A stretch of DNA of 64,000 nucleotides, taken from assembly GCA_016234745.1 (NCBI GenBank), contig JACRAR010000052.1, forward strand, positions 1 through 64,000. Reading direction: 5' to 3'. The notes below the pieces were generated by a model. The model worked only from the letters and a program-made list of their open reading frames with translations, made no database searches and was not told the DNA's origin. This document shows positions 9,013 through 18,397 of the stretch, in pieces. Numbering within the stretch: the first letter of the stretch is position 1; every line of letters starts with the position of its first letter. Source of the DNA: Betaproteobacteria bacterium (GTDB lineage: Bacteria > Pseudomonadota > Gammaproteobacteria > Burkholderiales > Rhodocyclaceae). The position numbers and the translations under genes were made by a program.

Positions 9013-10455
9013 ATGAAGTCCGCGCCAAAGGTTAGCCCAAATCGCACGGTGGCCGCGCCACTACTGCAGGATCTTCTGAAAGATTTGTTGGATCAAGCCA
9101 ATGTGTTGATAGCTCATGGCGAGAGAAAAGAACCAGAAAAATTATTGCGAAGACTTCTGGCTTTGCAACCAGATCATTGGATGGCTATCAATAATCTCGG
9201 GATGCTTTGCGCCATGGTCGGTGATTCGGAGTCGGCTACCTACTTTTTTAGACACGTAGTCCAACTCTACCCAATTTCTGCAGACTGCTGGAATAATCTG
9301 GCCAGAAGCCTCTGGGGACAAGGGCTGTTTGACGCAGCCAGTGAGGCTTTTCAGGAGGCATTGCAGAAAAACCCCAGTCATGAGTCAGCAGCATTAGGAC
9401 TGGCCCAATTGAACGCTGGGAAGAAGAACCCTAAGATTGTTCCCCGGTATGCCAACGTGAGAAATGGTGGCGAAACAGAGCGCGTTACTAGCGTGCCCTC
9501 GGAATGGGGGCAGAAAAAAATTAATTCGATTTTGCCGGTCTATTACGATTTGTCGCAAGCGCCGACTACCTTTGATGCGGCAGTGATCCTTGCAATTGCC
9601 TGCGGATATGCTCAGGTGAAGAACTACGATGCCATGGACGTTACTGTTTTAGCGACCAAATATCGCCTATCGTCCGAGCGCGATCTTAAGATGGACTCTT
9701 CAACGAGAGATTGGCGTACATTGAATATCGTGTTTAGATTGGCAACTCTTATTCCGCGTGTTCGCAACATTACGTTGCATCGCCATGGCAAATTGGTCCT
9801 GCCTAAAATGTTTTATCCAGAAAACCCCGTGCCTGGAGAAGATAGGGTGTTTATTGATCAATATCCCTTGCTCGCCAGGACTTTTCTGGATGGAGCGGAC
9901 GTTCAAGTATATCGACCATCGAAGCGCGCGCTTCAATGGGCACGCTGCCAATTTACCAAGCCGGATCGATCTATTGTCCTGTCGATTCGGAATGTCGATC
10001 TCCATGACAGGCGGAATGCGAATATTCAAGACTGGCTCCTTCTCTACCAGCATCTCATGAACAAGGGGTTTGACGTAGTAGTTATCCCGGACCAGAATGA
10101 CGCGCTCGGGGATGGCGCTGGGATTGATCTTGGATGGAAACTAGCAATACCAGCCGCGGTGGATTTGGATCTCCGTTTGGCGCTATACAACTCATGCCGA
10201 ATGAATTTTTCATGGTCGGGCGGCCAGTCGCTGCTGCTCTGGTTGAGTCCTGCACCATTTCGAATTTTTGGGTTGCTCAATCGACACAGTTTATTGACCA
10301 ACGCTTCCGCGCTTAATCGGGTTGGCCCGGCAGTAGGAAGCCAGCCCCCCTTTTTCCAGCCCAACCAGCAAATCCTCTGGGAGGATGCTAGTGACGTTAC
10401 TGCGGAGTTTCTTATTTCTGAGGCCGATAAGGCATTGTTGGAAGCAGATATATGA
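9013..10455 (+). CDS. TPR protein with putative GT-B-like C-terminal domain (copy 1)
   Basis: Residues about 20-140 form TPR repeats (PDHWMAINNLGMLCAMVGDS, PISADCWNNLARSLWGQG, NPSHESAALGLAQLNAG). The remaining 330 residues form a domain I do not recognise with certainty. Its SIVLSIRN...WLLLYQHLMNKGFDVVVIPDQ and SWSGGQSLLLWLSPAPFRIFG segments resemble the C-terminal Rossmann half of GT-B glycosyltransferases. The ATG has GGAG seven bases upstream. The next gene is a tandem copy with an almost identical C-terminal domain and a diverged TPR part. A role in glycan transfer is inferred only from fold resemblance and context. Confidence 0.6.
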   Translation: MKSAPKVSPNRTVAAPLLQDLLKDLLDQANVLIAHGERKEPEKLLRRLLALQPDHWMAINNLGMLCAMVGDSESATYFFRHVVQLYPISADCWNNLARSLWGQGLFDAASEAFQEALQKNPSHESAALGLAQLNAGKKNPKIVPRYANVRNGGETERVTSVPSEWGQKKINSILPVYYDLSQAPTTFDAAVILAIACGYAQVKNYDAMDVTVLATKYRLSSERDLKMDSSTRDWRTLNIVFRLATLIPRVRNITLHRHGKLVLPKMFYPENPVPGEDRVFIDQYPLLARTFLDGADVQVYRPSKRALQWARCQFTKPDRSIVLSIRNVDLHDRRNANIQDWLLLYQHLMNKGFDVVVIPDQNDALGDGAGIDLGWKLAIPAAVDLDLRLALYNSCRMNFSWSGGQSLLLWLSPAPFRIFGLLNRHSLLTNASALNRVGPAVGSQPPFFQPNQQILWEDASDVTAEFLISEADKALLEADI

Positions 10456-10644
10456 TATCTATCCTGATTTTGCAGCGACCACAGCTACACCAGAAAGTGC
10501 ACAGGAGAAAACAGGAGAAATCCAGGTGGTTGGAGCGCAGATATTATTTGATTTATTTCGATAATCTTATTTTTCAAAAGCTTTAGACCTAGCAACAGTT
10601 GTATCTTCGATATCCTCGTTCCCATATATGTTAATCATGCAATC

Positions 10645-12120
10645 ATGAGCAGACGTTCAAAGAAAGCACTGGACAAGACTGAAGTCAAACCAGAAAAGAG
10701 CTATGGTCCGAATGAGCGACTCACAGATGCACCAGTGCGCAAAGAACTAGAGAATACTTTTAATCGCGCTGTTAGCCTAATTACTCAGGGTGAAAGGGAA
10801 GTTGCAGCAAAGCTTTTTGTGAAGATTCTGGTCGAGCAGCCAGACCATTGGAGGGCAATAAATAATCTTGCCGGGATACGGGCTATGGCTGGCGATCCTA
10901 CAGCAGCAGAATTGTTTAAGCGTGTGGTCGAAATTTTCCCTGGATATGAAAAAGGTTGGGTTAATCTTGGTATATCCCTCCAGGCTCATGGACGATTTGA
11001 TGAATCCGCTGAGGCCTTTCAGCAGGCGTTGCTAAGGAACCCCAATCTTGAGGCAGCAGCAGTCTGTCTAGCCAAACTGCGCGCCGGGCAGAAGAGCCCC
11101 AAAATCGTTCTTCAGTATGCCAACGTGAGAAATGATGGCGAAACAGAACGCGTTACTAGTTTGCCATCGGAATGGGGGCAGAAGAAAATCAATTCGATTT
11201 TGCCGGTCTATTACGATTTGTCACAAGCGCCGACTACCTTTGATGCCGCGATGTTCTTTGCAATAGCCAGCGGATATGCTCAGTTGAAAAACTACGATGC
11301 CATGGATATTACAATCATAGCCAGCAGCTATCGCCTGGCATCAAAGCGCGATCTTACGACTGACTCTGCATCCAGAGATTGGCGCTTATGGAATATCTTG
11401 TTTCGATTAGCGACGCTCATTCCGCGTGTTCGCAATATTACCGTTCAGCGCAATGGGAAATTGGTTCTGCCAACAGTGTTTTATCCTGAGAACCCCGTAC
11501 CGGGGGGGGCTGGAGTATTTGTTGATCAATATCCCATGCTTGCCAGGACTTTTCTGGATGGCGCAGACGTTCAGGTATATCGCCCATCGAGGCGCGCGCT
11601 TCAATGGGCGCAAGGCCAATTCACCAAACCGGATCGATCTATCGTCTTGTCGATTCGTAACGTCGGGCCGAATGACGAGCGGAATGCGAATATTCAAGAC
11701 TGGCTCCATCTCTACCAGCATCTCACGAACAAGGGGTTTGACGTGGTAGTGATTCCAGACCAGAACGATGCGCTCGGAGATGGCGCTGGCATTGATCTTG
11801 GATGGAAACTGGCATTACCGGCCGCGGTGGATTTAGATCTGCGTTTGGCGCTGTACAACTCATGCCGAATGAATTTTTCATGGGCGGGTGGCCAGTCGCT
11901 GCTGCTCTGGTTGAGTCCTGCGCCATTTCGAATTTTTGGGTTGCTCAACGAAAAAAGCATGACAACAGCCGATTATTTTGCTCAGGTTGGCCCGGCAGTA
12001 GGAAGTCAACCCCCCTTTTTCCAGTTCAACCAACGAATCCTCTGGGAGGATGCTGCTGAAATTTCTGCGGAATTTCTTGTCGCCGCGGCGGAGAAGGCAC
12101 TGTTGGAATCAGATATTTGA
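10645..12120 (+). CDS. TPR protein with putative GT-B-like C-terminal domain (copy 2)
   Basis: This is the tandem paralogue of the gene at 9013-10455. From about residue 155 onward most residues are identical, including SEWGQKKINSILPVYYDLSQ, the IRN...IQDW segment and SWAGGQSLLLWLSPAPFRIF. The N-terminal TPR region (PDHWRAINNLAGIRAMAGDP, FPGYEKGWVNLGISLQAHGR) is recognisably related but more diverged. Nucleotide identity is also high across the shared domain, so the duplication is recent or is kept alike by gene conversion. The start ATG lacks a good ribosome binding site. The 189-base gap upstream holds no gene and no clear terminator. Confidence 0.6.
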   Translation: MSRRSKKALDKTEVKPEKSYGPNERLTDAPVRKELENTFNRAVSLITQGEREVAAKLFVKILVEQPDHWRAINNLAGIRAMAGDPTAAELFKRVVEIFPGYEKGWVNLGISLQAHGRFDESAEAFQQALLRNPNLEAAAVCLAKLRAGQKSPKIVLQYANVRNDGETERVTSLPSEWGQKKINSILPVYYDLSQAPTTFDAAMFFAIASGYAQLKNYDAMDITIIASSYRLASKRDLTTDSASRDWRLWNILFRLATLIPRVRNITVQRNGKLVLPTVFYPENPVPGGAGVFVDQYPMLARTFLDGADVQVYRPSRRALQWAQGQFTKPDRSIVLSIRNVGPNDERNANIQDWLHLYQHLTNKGFDVVVIPDQNDALGDGAGIDLGWKLALPAAVDLDLRLALYNSCRMNFSWAGGQSLLLWLSPAPFRIFGLLNEKSMTTADYFAQVGPAVGSQPPFFQFNQRILWEDAAEISAEFLVAAAEKALLESDI

Positions 12121-12212
12121 AATGAAGTTATGAAACTTATGCAATTATGCGGAACAAGCAACAAAGCAACTTATCGTAATCGTTCGTTAACTGTTATCTG
12201 AGCCTGTTCGAA

Positions 12213-13661
12213 TTAGTGCGCGTGTCCGTTGCGATACATATTGACCATTTCCGGCGGGATACCCCAGTCTGTTGCTCCTATTCGATCATGGAGTTTCTCG
12301 ATGTCCTGGCGATATGTTTCTCGCACTTGCGCGTTCATCCGGATATTGGATGGTAAGTAGCCATGCTGATATTGCTCGCTCATCAGGCCTGAAACAATGA
12401 TTTCCACAGCGGCTTCACGGGAAAGACTGCGAATCAGTGGTCGCTCCGGCGCGAAACACTTGAATCGTTCATCAACCGGTTCATTAAGAAGAATTCTTGT
12501 GATGTAATCCGAAATCACCGGCGACAGATGGAATCCATCACGTTTTGTACCACTGGCTATGATGAAGTTGTCTATCGATGTTTTGCCTAGCAGAGGAAAG
12601 GTATCCTGTGTAGTTGGGCGCCACCCGACATTAGTGCGTATCAACTCAGCTTTGTAAAAGTTTCCGTTAATCTCCTCAATCGCGCTTTTCATCAGGTGCT
12701 CAATGCTGCCTAGACGGCCGAAATTCACTGGCGTTGGAGAAATGAAGTTGCTGGCGCCGATCAAGATGTGGTTGTTGTTCGTGCCAGGATCCCAAAAATA
12801 GGGGACCGAGTAGATCCCGCACGCGCCGCCACGGTTTGGCGTACGGACGCAATTGCGATGCGGAAACTCTTCAGACATAATTTCCAGGGAAACACCGGTT
12901 CCGTAGAATACCGGCTGTACGTCAATCTCTAACATACTCTTGACAAGAACTTTACTGACCGAGGCACCGCAGGCCAGCAGAAAGATATCGCCCTCTATCA
13001 TTTCGCCGCTATCGAGTTGCACCGTAGATACTCGGGAGCCAGACTTGAAAAACCGCTCAGCGGTTGCGTCGCGCACCTTGACCCGAGGGTGATTGGTCAG
13101 AATGGCGTCCAGCTTTTCCATCACCAGGCGCGGATTCAGCCAGCCTTCGTTGTGTATGTAAAGTGCCCGTGTTGCCCGGCTCTTCTGGGCAGGGAAGTAA
13201 TTGGGAATATCGCGCGGATTCACAAAGTCAAATTGCTCATTGAAGTTCTTCAGCGCTGTGACGATGGCATCGAAATTATTGTCGTCTGAGTCATCGGCTG
13301 CAGTATTGTTAATAATATAAGTGCCCAGCCCAAAACAGCCGCCCCCACTTTGAATCTCACACTTGGCACAGCCTGAGGGCAAATACTCGCCGGCGGCGTC
13401 AATCAACTCGCGTTCGAATGTCGGCCACATTCTCGTGGCGAGATGACTCAGTTCAAAATGATAAAGATCAGTATCCGACTGTAGTGAATGGGCGTCAATT
13501 TCGGCGAATGAATTCAGCATTGCGCCCGCCGCTAGGGTCGCGGATCCAGGCCTTGCTGTCCGTCCGATGATTGTAAGCGTGTCTTGTGGAGTTATCTTTC
13601 TAGTCAGACGAAAGGCAATTGTATTGGCAACGATGCCGTTACCTACGATAACGTAATCCAT
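12213..13661 (-). CDS. FAD-dependent oxidoreductase (DAO family)
   Basis: The N-terminus YVIVGNGIVANTIAFRLTRK is a dinucleotide-binding Rossmann motif with the GxGxxxxxxA pattern, and the C-terminal RTNVGWRPTTQDTFPLLGKT with IASGTKRDGFHLSPVI closes the FAD site as in D-amino-acid-oxidase/glycine-oxidase-type proteins. The 482-residue length fits the family, with an insert around residues 110-130 containing two cysteines (GCAKCEIQSGGGC). It follows the DegT aminotransferase by seven bases on the same strand, so it is probably the last gene of the sugar operon. Oxidation of an amino-sugar or amine intermediate is plausible but not shown. Confidence 0.75.
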   Translation of the reverse strand: MDYVIVGNGIVANTIAFRLTRKITPQDTLTIIGRTARPGSATLAAGAMLNSFAEIDAHSLQSDTDLYHFELSHLATRMWPTFERELIDAAGEYLPSGCAKCEIQSGGGCFGLGTYIINNTAADDSDDNNFDAIVTALKNFNEQFDFVNPRDIPNYFPAQKSRATRALYIHNEGWLNPRLVMEKLDAILTNHPRVKVRDATAERFFKSGSRVSTVQLDSGEMIEGDIFLLACGASVSKVLVKSMLEIDVQPVFYGTGVSLEIMSEEFPHRNCVRTPNRGGACGIYSVPYFWDPGTNNNHILIGASNFISPTPVNFGRLGSIEHLMKSAIEEINGNFYKAELIRTNVGWRPTTQDTFPLLGKTSIDNFIIASGTKRDGFHLSPVISDYITRILLNEPVDERFKCFAPERPLIRSLSREAAVEIIVSGLMSEQYQHGYLPSNIRMNAQVRETYRQDIEKLHDRIGATDWGIPPEMVNMYRNGHAH

Positions 13662-13668
13662 AGTTCAC

Positions 13669-14802
13669 CTAAGAGTGTGCCATCCGGAAACTTTCTGCTT
13701 TCGGATTTGCCTTATTGCAGTATTCAACAATCTGTTCGATCGTGAAATCAATTTGTTCATTTGATAGATGTATGCCCATAGGCAGGCTCAAAATTGAGGA
13801 CGAATAGCTCTCAGCCTTCTTTAAAGAGTTGGGCCTGCGAATCCCCGCAGCAGCTTTCATGTTGGGGATGAGTAGGGGATAGTGAATTCTGGTCTCGATC
13901 CCATGGTGGTACAAATGACGTTGTAAATCTTCCCTGCGTTCTACCAGAATCATGAACATGTTGAAAGTTGGCTTAGCGGTTGCTGCCACACTGGGAAAGC
14001 CCACCCAGCCAGCCAGGCCCTCTTGATATCTTGCAGCCTGTTTTCGTCTCTCGACAAGAAAGTTGGGCAAATCAGATAACATCTCGATGAGAAATGCTGC
14101 ATGGAGACTATCAAGGCGACTGTTGATAGACCAGAATTCACATTGGTCCCTTGAACTATGGCCATGATTGCGAGCAACTCTCAGCCAGCCTGCCATTCCA
14201 TCATGATTCGTGAGAATTACTCCTGCGTCACCCAAAGTGCCAAGATTCTTCAATGGGTGGAGACTGACAGCACCAAAATCGCCAAATGTCCCGACAGTCT
14301 GTCCCTCGTATGTAGCGCCGACTGCCTGAGCGCAGTCTTCGAGTAGACTTAGTCGATACCGACGGGCTAGGTCAGCTAAGCGATCGACTTGCGCCGGATT
14401 CCCAGCCAAGTGAACAAGCAGAATGGCCTTGGTTCTTGGAGTAATGGCTGCCTCAACGGCATCCGGATCCAGATTGAGATCACCGCCAACATCGGCAAAT
14501 ACCGGCGTTGCCCCAGCCAAGACAATCGATGAGGTAGATGCCAGATAGGACATTGGAGTTGTGATGACTTCATCACCAGCTTCGATTCCTGATGCTTTCA
14601 AACTGAGAACCAGGGCGTCAGTGCCGTTTGCAACGGCTATGGCATGGCGCGATGAGCAGAAATTAGCTATTGCAGTCTCAAATTGCTCGACCTCAGGACC
14701 CAGAATACATTGGCCATGATCCAGAATGCTATCGAGTGCCGCGTGGAACGCTTGTCGATAAGTTGCGAACCTGAGTGAAAGGTCTACGAATGGGACCCTC
14801 AT
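13669..14802 (-). CDS. DegT/DnrJ/EryC1/StrS-family PLP aminotransferase
   Basis: The protein shows the family signatures: AVANGTDALVLSLKASGI for phosphate binding, GDEVITTPMSYLAS, LLEDCAQAVGATYEG, and the Schiff-base lysine in SLHPLKNLGTLGDAG. These enzymes transfer an amino group to a keto sugar bound to a nucleotide. The frame opens at a TTG (14832), but the ATG at 14802 gives the usual opening MRVPFVDLSLRF and is chosen. It lies between the radical SAM gene and the FAD oxidoreductase in one minus-strand operon. A keto-sugar product of the upstream dehydratase (16066-17088) is a reasonable substrate, by inference. Confidence 0.88.
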   Translation of the reverse strand: MRVPFVDLSLRFATYRQAFHAALDSILDHGQCILGPEVEQFETAIANFCSSRHAIAVANGTDALVLSLKASGIEAGDEVITTPMSYLASTSSIVLAGATPVFADVGGDLNLDPDAVEAAITPRTKAILLVHLAGNPAQVDRLADLARRYRLSLLEDCAQAVGATYEGQTVGTFGDFGAVSLHPLKNLGTLGDAGVILTNHDGMAGWLRVARNHGHSSRDQCEFWSINSRLDSLHAAFLIEMLSDLPNFLVERRKQAARYQEGLAGWVGFPSVAATAKPTFNMFMILVERREDLQRHLYHHGIETRIHYPLLIPNMKAAAGIRRPNSLKKAESYSSSILSLPMGIHLSNEQIDFTIEQIVEYCNKANPKAESFRMAHS

Positions 14803-14835
14803 TTGTTTCTGGGCCTCACTACCGACTGCCAAGGG

Positions 14836-15936
14836 CTATATAAAATTAACATGCGGAATCTTATTGCTAACTACGCCATCGAGGTAGCGATTGACTTCAT
14901 CCATGCGACAGTTTATTCGACAGTCACTGATATCGAGATGTTCACGGATAAACTTCAAGTTCTCTCTACGCCTGTCACCTTCCCAGATCGCGCGAAAAGT
15001 CTTTTCATGGAGATTGCCATAAGCGAAGCGCTGATCGAGTAAATAAGCACTGCAGCCATATACTGCACCACTGGACATAACATAAGCCCAAAAAAATGGC
15101 GTCGCATGGCAGCGACTATAACGGTCTGCGTTCCCGGACACATGCTTTCGCATTGTATTGTCGCGAAAGATGACCTGAAAATGATCTGAAGACAAGGCAT
15201 CAAGTTCGTCTTTGAGGCCAAGATAAACCGAATAGTCTATATTCTTGTAAAGTTGGGTATGACTGGACAGGTGCTGTGAATACGGCTTAACGACAAGGTA
15301 GTCAAGACCGATCTCGTCGCGGCACAATCGCGCCAACATCTCTATCTCTCCTGCATTTTCAGGCAGCAGGAGAATCTGTGCCCCCAGTGTGCATGAGAAT
15401 TCAGTGCGACTGCGCTCAACGACCGCTTGTTTTAGGTTGCCTACAACCCGGTGGAAGTCTTTTTCATCAGTCCGATGGATCTTAGCGTACGTACCGGCTG
15501 TGCCTGCGTTGAGGGAAACCTTAAACCACGATGTCAGGGGCAAAGCTTCCGCAATAAACCTGTCGTTCATCGCAACAGCATTGCTCGTAAACGCAACGTC
15601 GATCCCGGCATTCTTGGTAGCATGAACTATGTCGATGATGCGAGTATGGAGCAATGGCTCTCCTTCCCCGGCATACATGATGCTCTTTACGCCCAACTGT
15701 CCCATTTCGGCCAATCTTTCCACCAAAATGTCGGCATCAATACGCTTTGGCTCGTAGCCAAGATAATCCACCGAGCAGAATGTGCATCTGTGGTTACAGG
15801 CACCAACCGGTGATATTTCCATGTACAGCGGATAAACAGACCGTGCCCGTTCCCAATCGCCACCCGCCTCGAGCCACGCCGCTACTCGAGTAGGATGGTA
15901 GATCAGTTTATGACTGTCAATCGCGTAACGATCCAT
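14836..15936 (-). CDS. radical SAM/SPASM domain protein
   Basis: The motif CNHRCTFC (CX3CX2C), preceded by EISPVGA, binds the catalytic 4Fe-4S cluster. SIMYAGEGEPLLH is the GGE-like SAM-binding strand. The C-terminal part has cysteines in YSRCHATPFFW, GAVYGCSAY and DISDCRINC, consistent with an SPASM/Twitch auxiliary cluster. It is 366 residues long, starts with ATG and precedes the DegT gene by 33 bases. Some relatives carry out dehydration or C-C chemistry on sugars and others modify peptides. The sugar-operon setting favours a nucleotide-sugar or aminosugar substrate but does not prove it. Confidence 0.85.
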   Translation of the reverse strand: MDRYAIDSHKLIYHPTRVAAWLEAGGDWERARSVYPLYMEISPVGACNHRCTFCSVDYLGYEPKRIDADILVERLAEMGQLGVKSIMYAGEGEPLLHTRIIDIVHATKNAGIDVAFTSNAVAMNDRFIAEALPLTSWFKVSLNAGTAGTYAKIHRTDEKDFHRVVGNLKQAVVERSRTEFSCTLGAQILLLPENAGEIEMLARLCRDEIGLDYLVVKPYSQHLSSHTQLYKNIDYSVYLGLKDELDALSSDHFQVIFRDNTMRKHVSGNADRYSRCHATPFFWAYVMSSGAVYGCSAYLLDQRFAYGNLHEKTFRAIWEGDRRRENLKFIREHLDISDCRINCRMDEVNRYLDGVVSNKIPHVNFI

Positions 15937-16065
15937 TGGTTAAGCCAATCACATTCTTTCAATAACTGTCGAGGAATCTATCTGACATGCAGGTCATATA
16001 CCGTCAAAAATCGTCGAATCGGGCACACTATCCGACGTAGCCTGTCTTCTCACTTAACCTAAACA

Positions 16066-17088
16066 TCAGGCTTTGTGAGTATAGTTTGTCTCCAATGTAG
16101 AAAAATATTCGAGATTTTGAGTAACCCATTCTTTGCATCGTCCTAATCCATCGAGAAGTGAAATATTGCATTGCCATCCCAAGTCTTGCCGAATGAAATC
16201 CGCGTCTAACAGATAGGCCTGATCCTTTCCAAGTCTATCACCGGCAATTGAGTACATTTGTTCCGGGGCGATGCCCAACAGTGAGGAAATTTCTATAACG
16301 AGATCATGGATCGAAATGCTTTCGCTGGGCGAAATATGGTAGGTCTCTCCTATTTTGCCAGCGGCAAGTATGGCGATTAGTGCTGACGACACATCGTCCA
16401 TGTGGATGAATGAACGAATAGAGCCCCCTCCGCCGTGAAGAGGAATTTTTTTACCGGTCATGCCGAAAAGAAGAGCTTTCGGTATGATTCTGTAGAGTTG
16501 CTGACCTTCCCCGTAGATATTTGCAGCGCGAGTGAATACAGCAGGAAACCCGAAATTGTCCAGCCATAGTTTGACTACCCAATCGCCTGCTGCACGGGAC
16601 AGCGCATACGGTGTGCTCGGTTTGAAATCGAAACCCTCTTTTTTCCACCCGGAGGTAGAGCCATATACCTCCGGCGTTGTAAAATGAATATATTTTTCGA
16701 CAAAGTCAAACTCCGTCAGCCCACGAATCAAAGAGGTTAGCGATACCACATTGGTACGCATCCAATCTTCAGGATTGGACCAACTCTCGCCGACCATGCT
16801 CTGCGCCGCAAAATTGACGATAAAACGCGGACGGATCGCTGCAACATCCCTTAGCAATTTATCAAGCTGGTGATTCAGGTCGACCTGGACGAATTCAAAG
16901 CGTGCAGCGTTATGCCCCCAGGTATAAGGGAGAAAGCGAGCATCCGGTTCCGGCGAACGACTGTAGCCGTACACATCCATGCCAATTTCAAGTAGCGATT
17001 TGACAAAGCTCGAGCCACCAAAACCGTTGCTTCCAAGAACAAAAACCGGCGCACTGCCGAGGCTAGAGCTGTTCGCGTAAGGTCTCAT
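16066..17088 (-). CDS. NAD-dependent epimerase/dehydratase (extended SDR, RmlB-like)
   Basis: The N-terminal VFVLGSNGFGGSSFVKSLLE is the glycine-rich NAD-binding loop, and FVNFAAQSMVGESW and FTTPEVYGS follow the dTDP-glucose 4,6-dehydratase pattern. The catalytic tyrosine is in PYALSRAAGD. The partner lysine of the YxxxK pair is an arginine here (codon CGT on the minus strand), a substitution I also associate with related sequences that share the FTRAANIYGEGQQLYRIIPK segment. The 3' coding end is the last gene before a 129-base gap without recognisable features. Its start overlaps the end of the cytidylyltransferase gene by 26 bases, showing tight coupling. Confidence 0.8.
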   Translation of the reverse strand: MRPYANSSSLGSAPVFVLGSNGFGGSSFVKSLLEIGMDVYGYSRSPEPDARFLPYTWGHNAARFEFVQVDLNHQLDKLLRDVAAIRPRFIVNFAAQSMVGESWSNPEDWMRTNVVSLTSLIRGLTEFDFVEKYIHFTTPEVYGSTSGWKKEGFDFKPSTPYALSRAAGDWVVKLWLDNFGFPAVFTRAANIYGEGQQLYRIIPKALLFGMTGKKIPLHGGGGSIRSFIHMDDVSSALIAILAAGKIGETYHISPSESISIHDLVIEISSLLGIAPEQMYSIAGDRLGKDQAYLLDADFIRQDLGWQCNISLLDGLGRCKEWVTQNLEYFSTLETNYTHKA

Positions 17089-17602
17089 ATAGACGGCTCA
17101 ATGTTTCGGTTGAGGAGAACGTTTCTTCGTGGGTGTGCATGACCTCCGTGCCAATACTGCTTGCAAACTCACGCTCGATCTGAAAGTTCGGGTTGGCCAC
17201 AGGCCCATCGATGTGATATTCCTGTCCCTTGAAAAATATGCTCGGACGCAAATCCCGAAGCACTTCAAGCGCAGTGGGAAAATCGGAAATAACAACACCA
17301 TTCACACACGCAAGTCCGGACAGGAGCTCAGCCCGGTACTTTTCGGCAAAAATTGGCCTCTTGGGGCCTTTGTTGACATACCGATCGGCCGTAATAGACA
17401 CAATCAACAAATCACAACTTCTGGCTGCCGATTCGAGATGCCTTAAGTGACCGAAATGTAGAATATCAAAACAGCCGTGGCACAGACCAACAACCATCCC
17501 ATCCGCTTGAGCAATTCGAATTTGATTTGCTGCTTGAGAAAAGCCCATGATTCCTAGACGGATACTGAGATGTGATGGCAATACGCTTTGATCTTGGGTC
17601 AT
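17063..17602 (-). CDS. cytidylyltransferase-like protein (RfaE2/HldE C-domain type)
   Basis: The product contains GLCHGCFDILHFGHLRHLES, the HxGH nucleotidyltransferase motif, followed by VSITADRYVNKGPKRPIF and a FKGQEY element, as in the nucleotidyltransferase domain of HldE and in glycerol-3-phosphate cytidylyltransferase. At 179 residues it is a single-domain enzyme. It would join CMP or AMP to a sugar or polyol phosphate. The ATG overlaps the stop of the HAD gene by four bases (ATGA), so phosphatase, nucleotidyltransferase and dehydratase are translated together. Together they suggest synthesis of an unusual nucleotide-activated sugar. Confidence 0.82.
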   Translation of the reverse strand: MTQDQSVLPSHLSIRLGIMGFSQAANQIRIAQADGMVVGLCHGCFDILHFGHLRHLESAARSCDLLIVSITADRYVNKGPKRPIFAEKYRAELLSGLACVNGVVISDFPTALEVLRDLRPSIFFKGQEYHIDGPVANPNFQIEREFASSIGTEVMHTHEETFSSTETLSRLYETLREQL

Positions 17603-18363
17603 ATCATGCCATATGAAAATGGTTTCACTGCGTCAGTCAAGTTTGGCACGATGTTAATTCCATATAATTCCTTTGAAACCGCAGGGTTTCCATTGCGAAA
17701 TACCCCTATTGCACAACCGGGGGATAGTGCCAAGATTCGTTCAAGTGTTTCAAAAGAGTCTTCAAACACGGCGCAGTGTTCCAATGCGAACCCCAATTGT
17801 TTTGCGGCGTAAACAAATATATCTGAGGCTGGCTTTGAGTGCAGACCAAGATTCTCAATATCGTTGCCATCCACTACTACATCAAAAGTAGTATGGAGTT
17901 TGGTCATTTCAAGAATGCGCCATGCGTTCCTACTCGATGTAGCAAGTCCAAGCTTGAGGCCTGCCCTTCTAATGGTATCGATGAATGAGACAGCATCAGT
18001 ATGGACAGATACGCCACGGAGAATAAGCAATTCTTGATAAAGACTGTTCTTTATGTAAGCAATCCCATGGATCGTGGAATATGACTTGTCAGTAGTCTCG
18101 CCAATAGGAATTTCAAGCTTCCTGGAAGCAAGAAAACTTCTGAGACCTTCAGTTCTGACACGGCCATCGATGTAACGGTAATAATCAGCGACTGGATCGA
18201 ACGGCCTTGATAGATTGCCTCGATCGGGTAAGGTGGCAAGCAGCGCATCAAGCGTCTGCTTCCACGCATGCGTATGCAATGGAGTAGTATCCGTGATGAC
18301 CCCATCCATATCGAAGATTGCGGCAGAGCAACCCGTCTTCTTCAGGAGTTGGAGCAATTCCAC
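17599..18363 (-). CDS. HAD-superfamily hydrolase (beta-phosphoglucomutase-like)
   Basis: The HAD motifs are visible: AAIFDMDGVITDTTPLH (motif I with the DxD nucleophile and acid), LGLATSSRNAWRILE (motif II) and AVFEDSFETLERI (motif IV acids). The 254-residue length and the cap sequence between motifs I and II fit the beta-phosphoglucomutase/phosphatase subfamily. It probably dephosphorylates or isomerises a sugar phosphate that the next gene's product then activates. The start is a GTG at 18363 with only a weak ribosome binding site. The gene heads the HAD-cytidylyltransferase-dehydratase set. Confidence 0.8.
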   Translation of the reverse strand: MELLQLLKKTGCSAAIFDMDGVITDTTPLHTHAWKQTLDALLATLPDRGNLSRPFDPVADYYRYIDGRVRTEGLRSFLASRKLEIPIGETTDKSYSTIHGIAYIKNSLYQELLILRGVSVHTDAVSFIDTIRRAGLKLGLATSSRNAWRILEMTKLHTTFDVVVDGNDIENLGLHSKPASDIFVYAAKQLGFALEHCAVFEDSFETLERILALSPGCAIGVFRNGNPAVSKELYGINIVPNLTDAVKPFSYGMI

Positions 18364-18397
18364 AAAGATTAGGCTCTAATGAAGGGGCTGATCAAAA

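Noticed and set aside
12121-12212. terminator between the convergent TPR and FAD-oxidoreductase genes
   Set aside because: No stem of useful length followed by a T-run was found in this gap.
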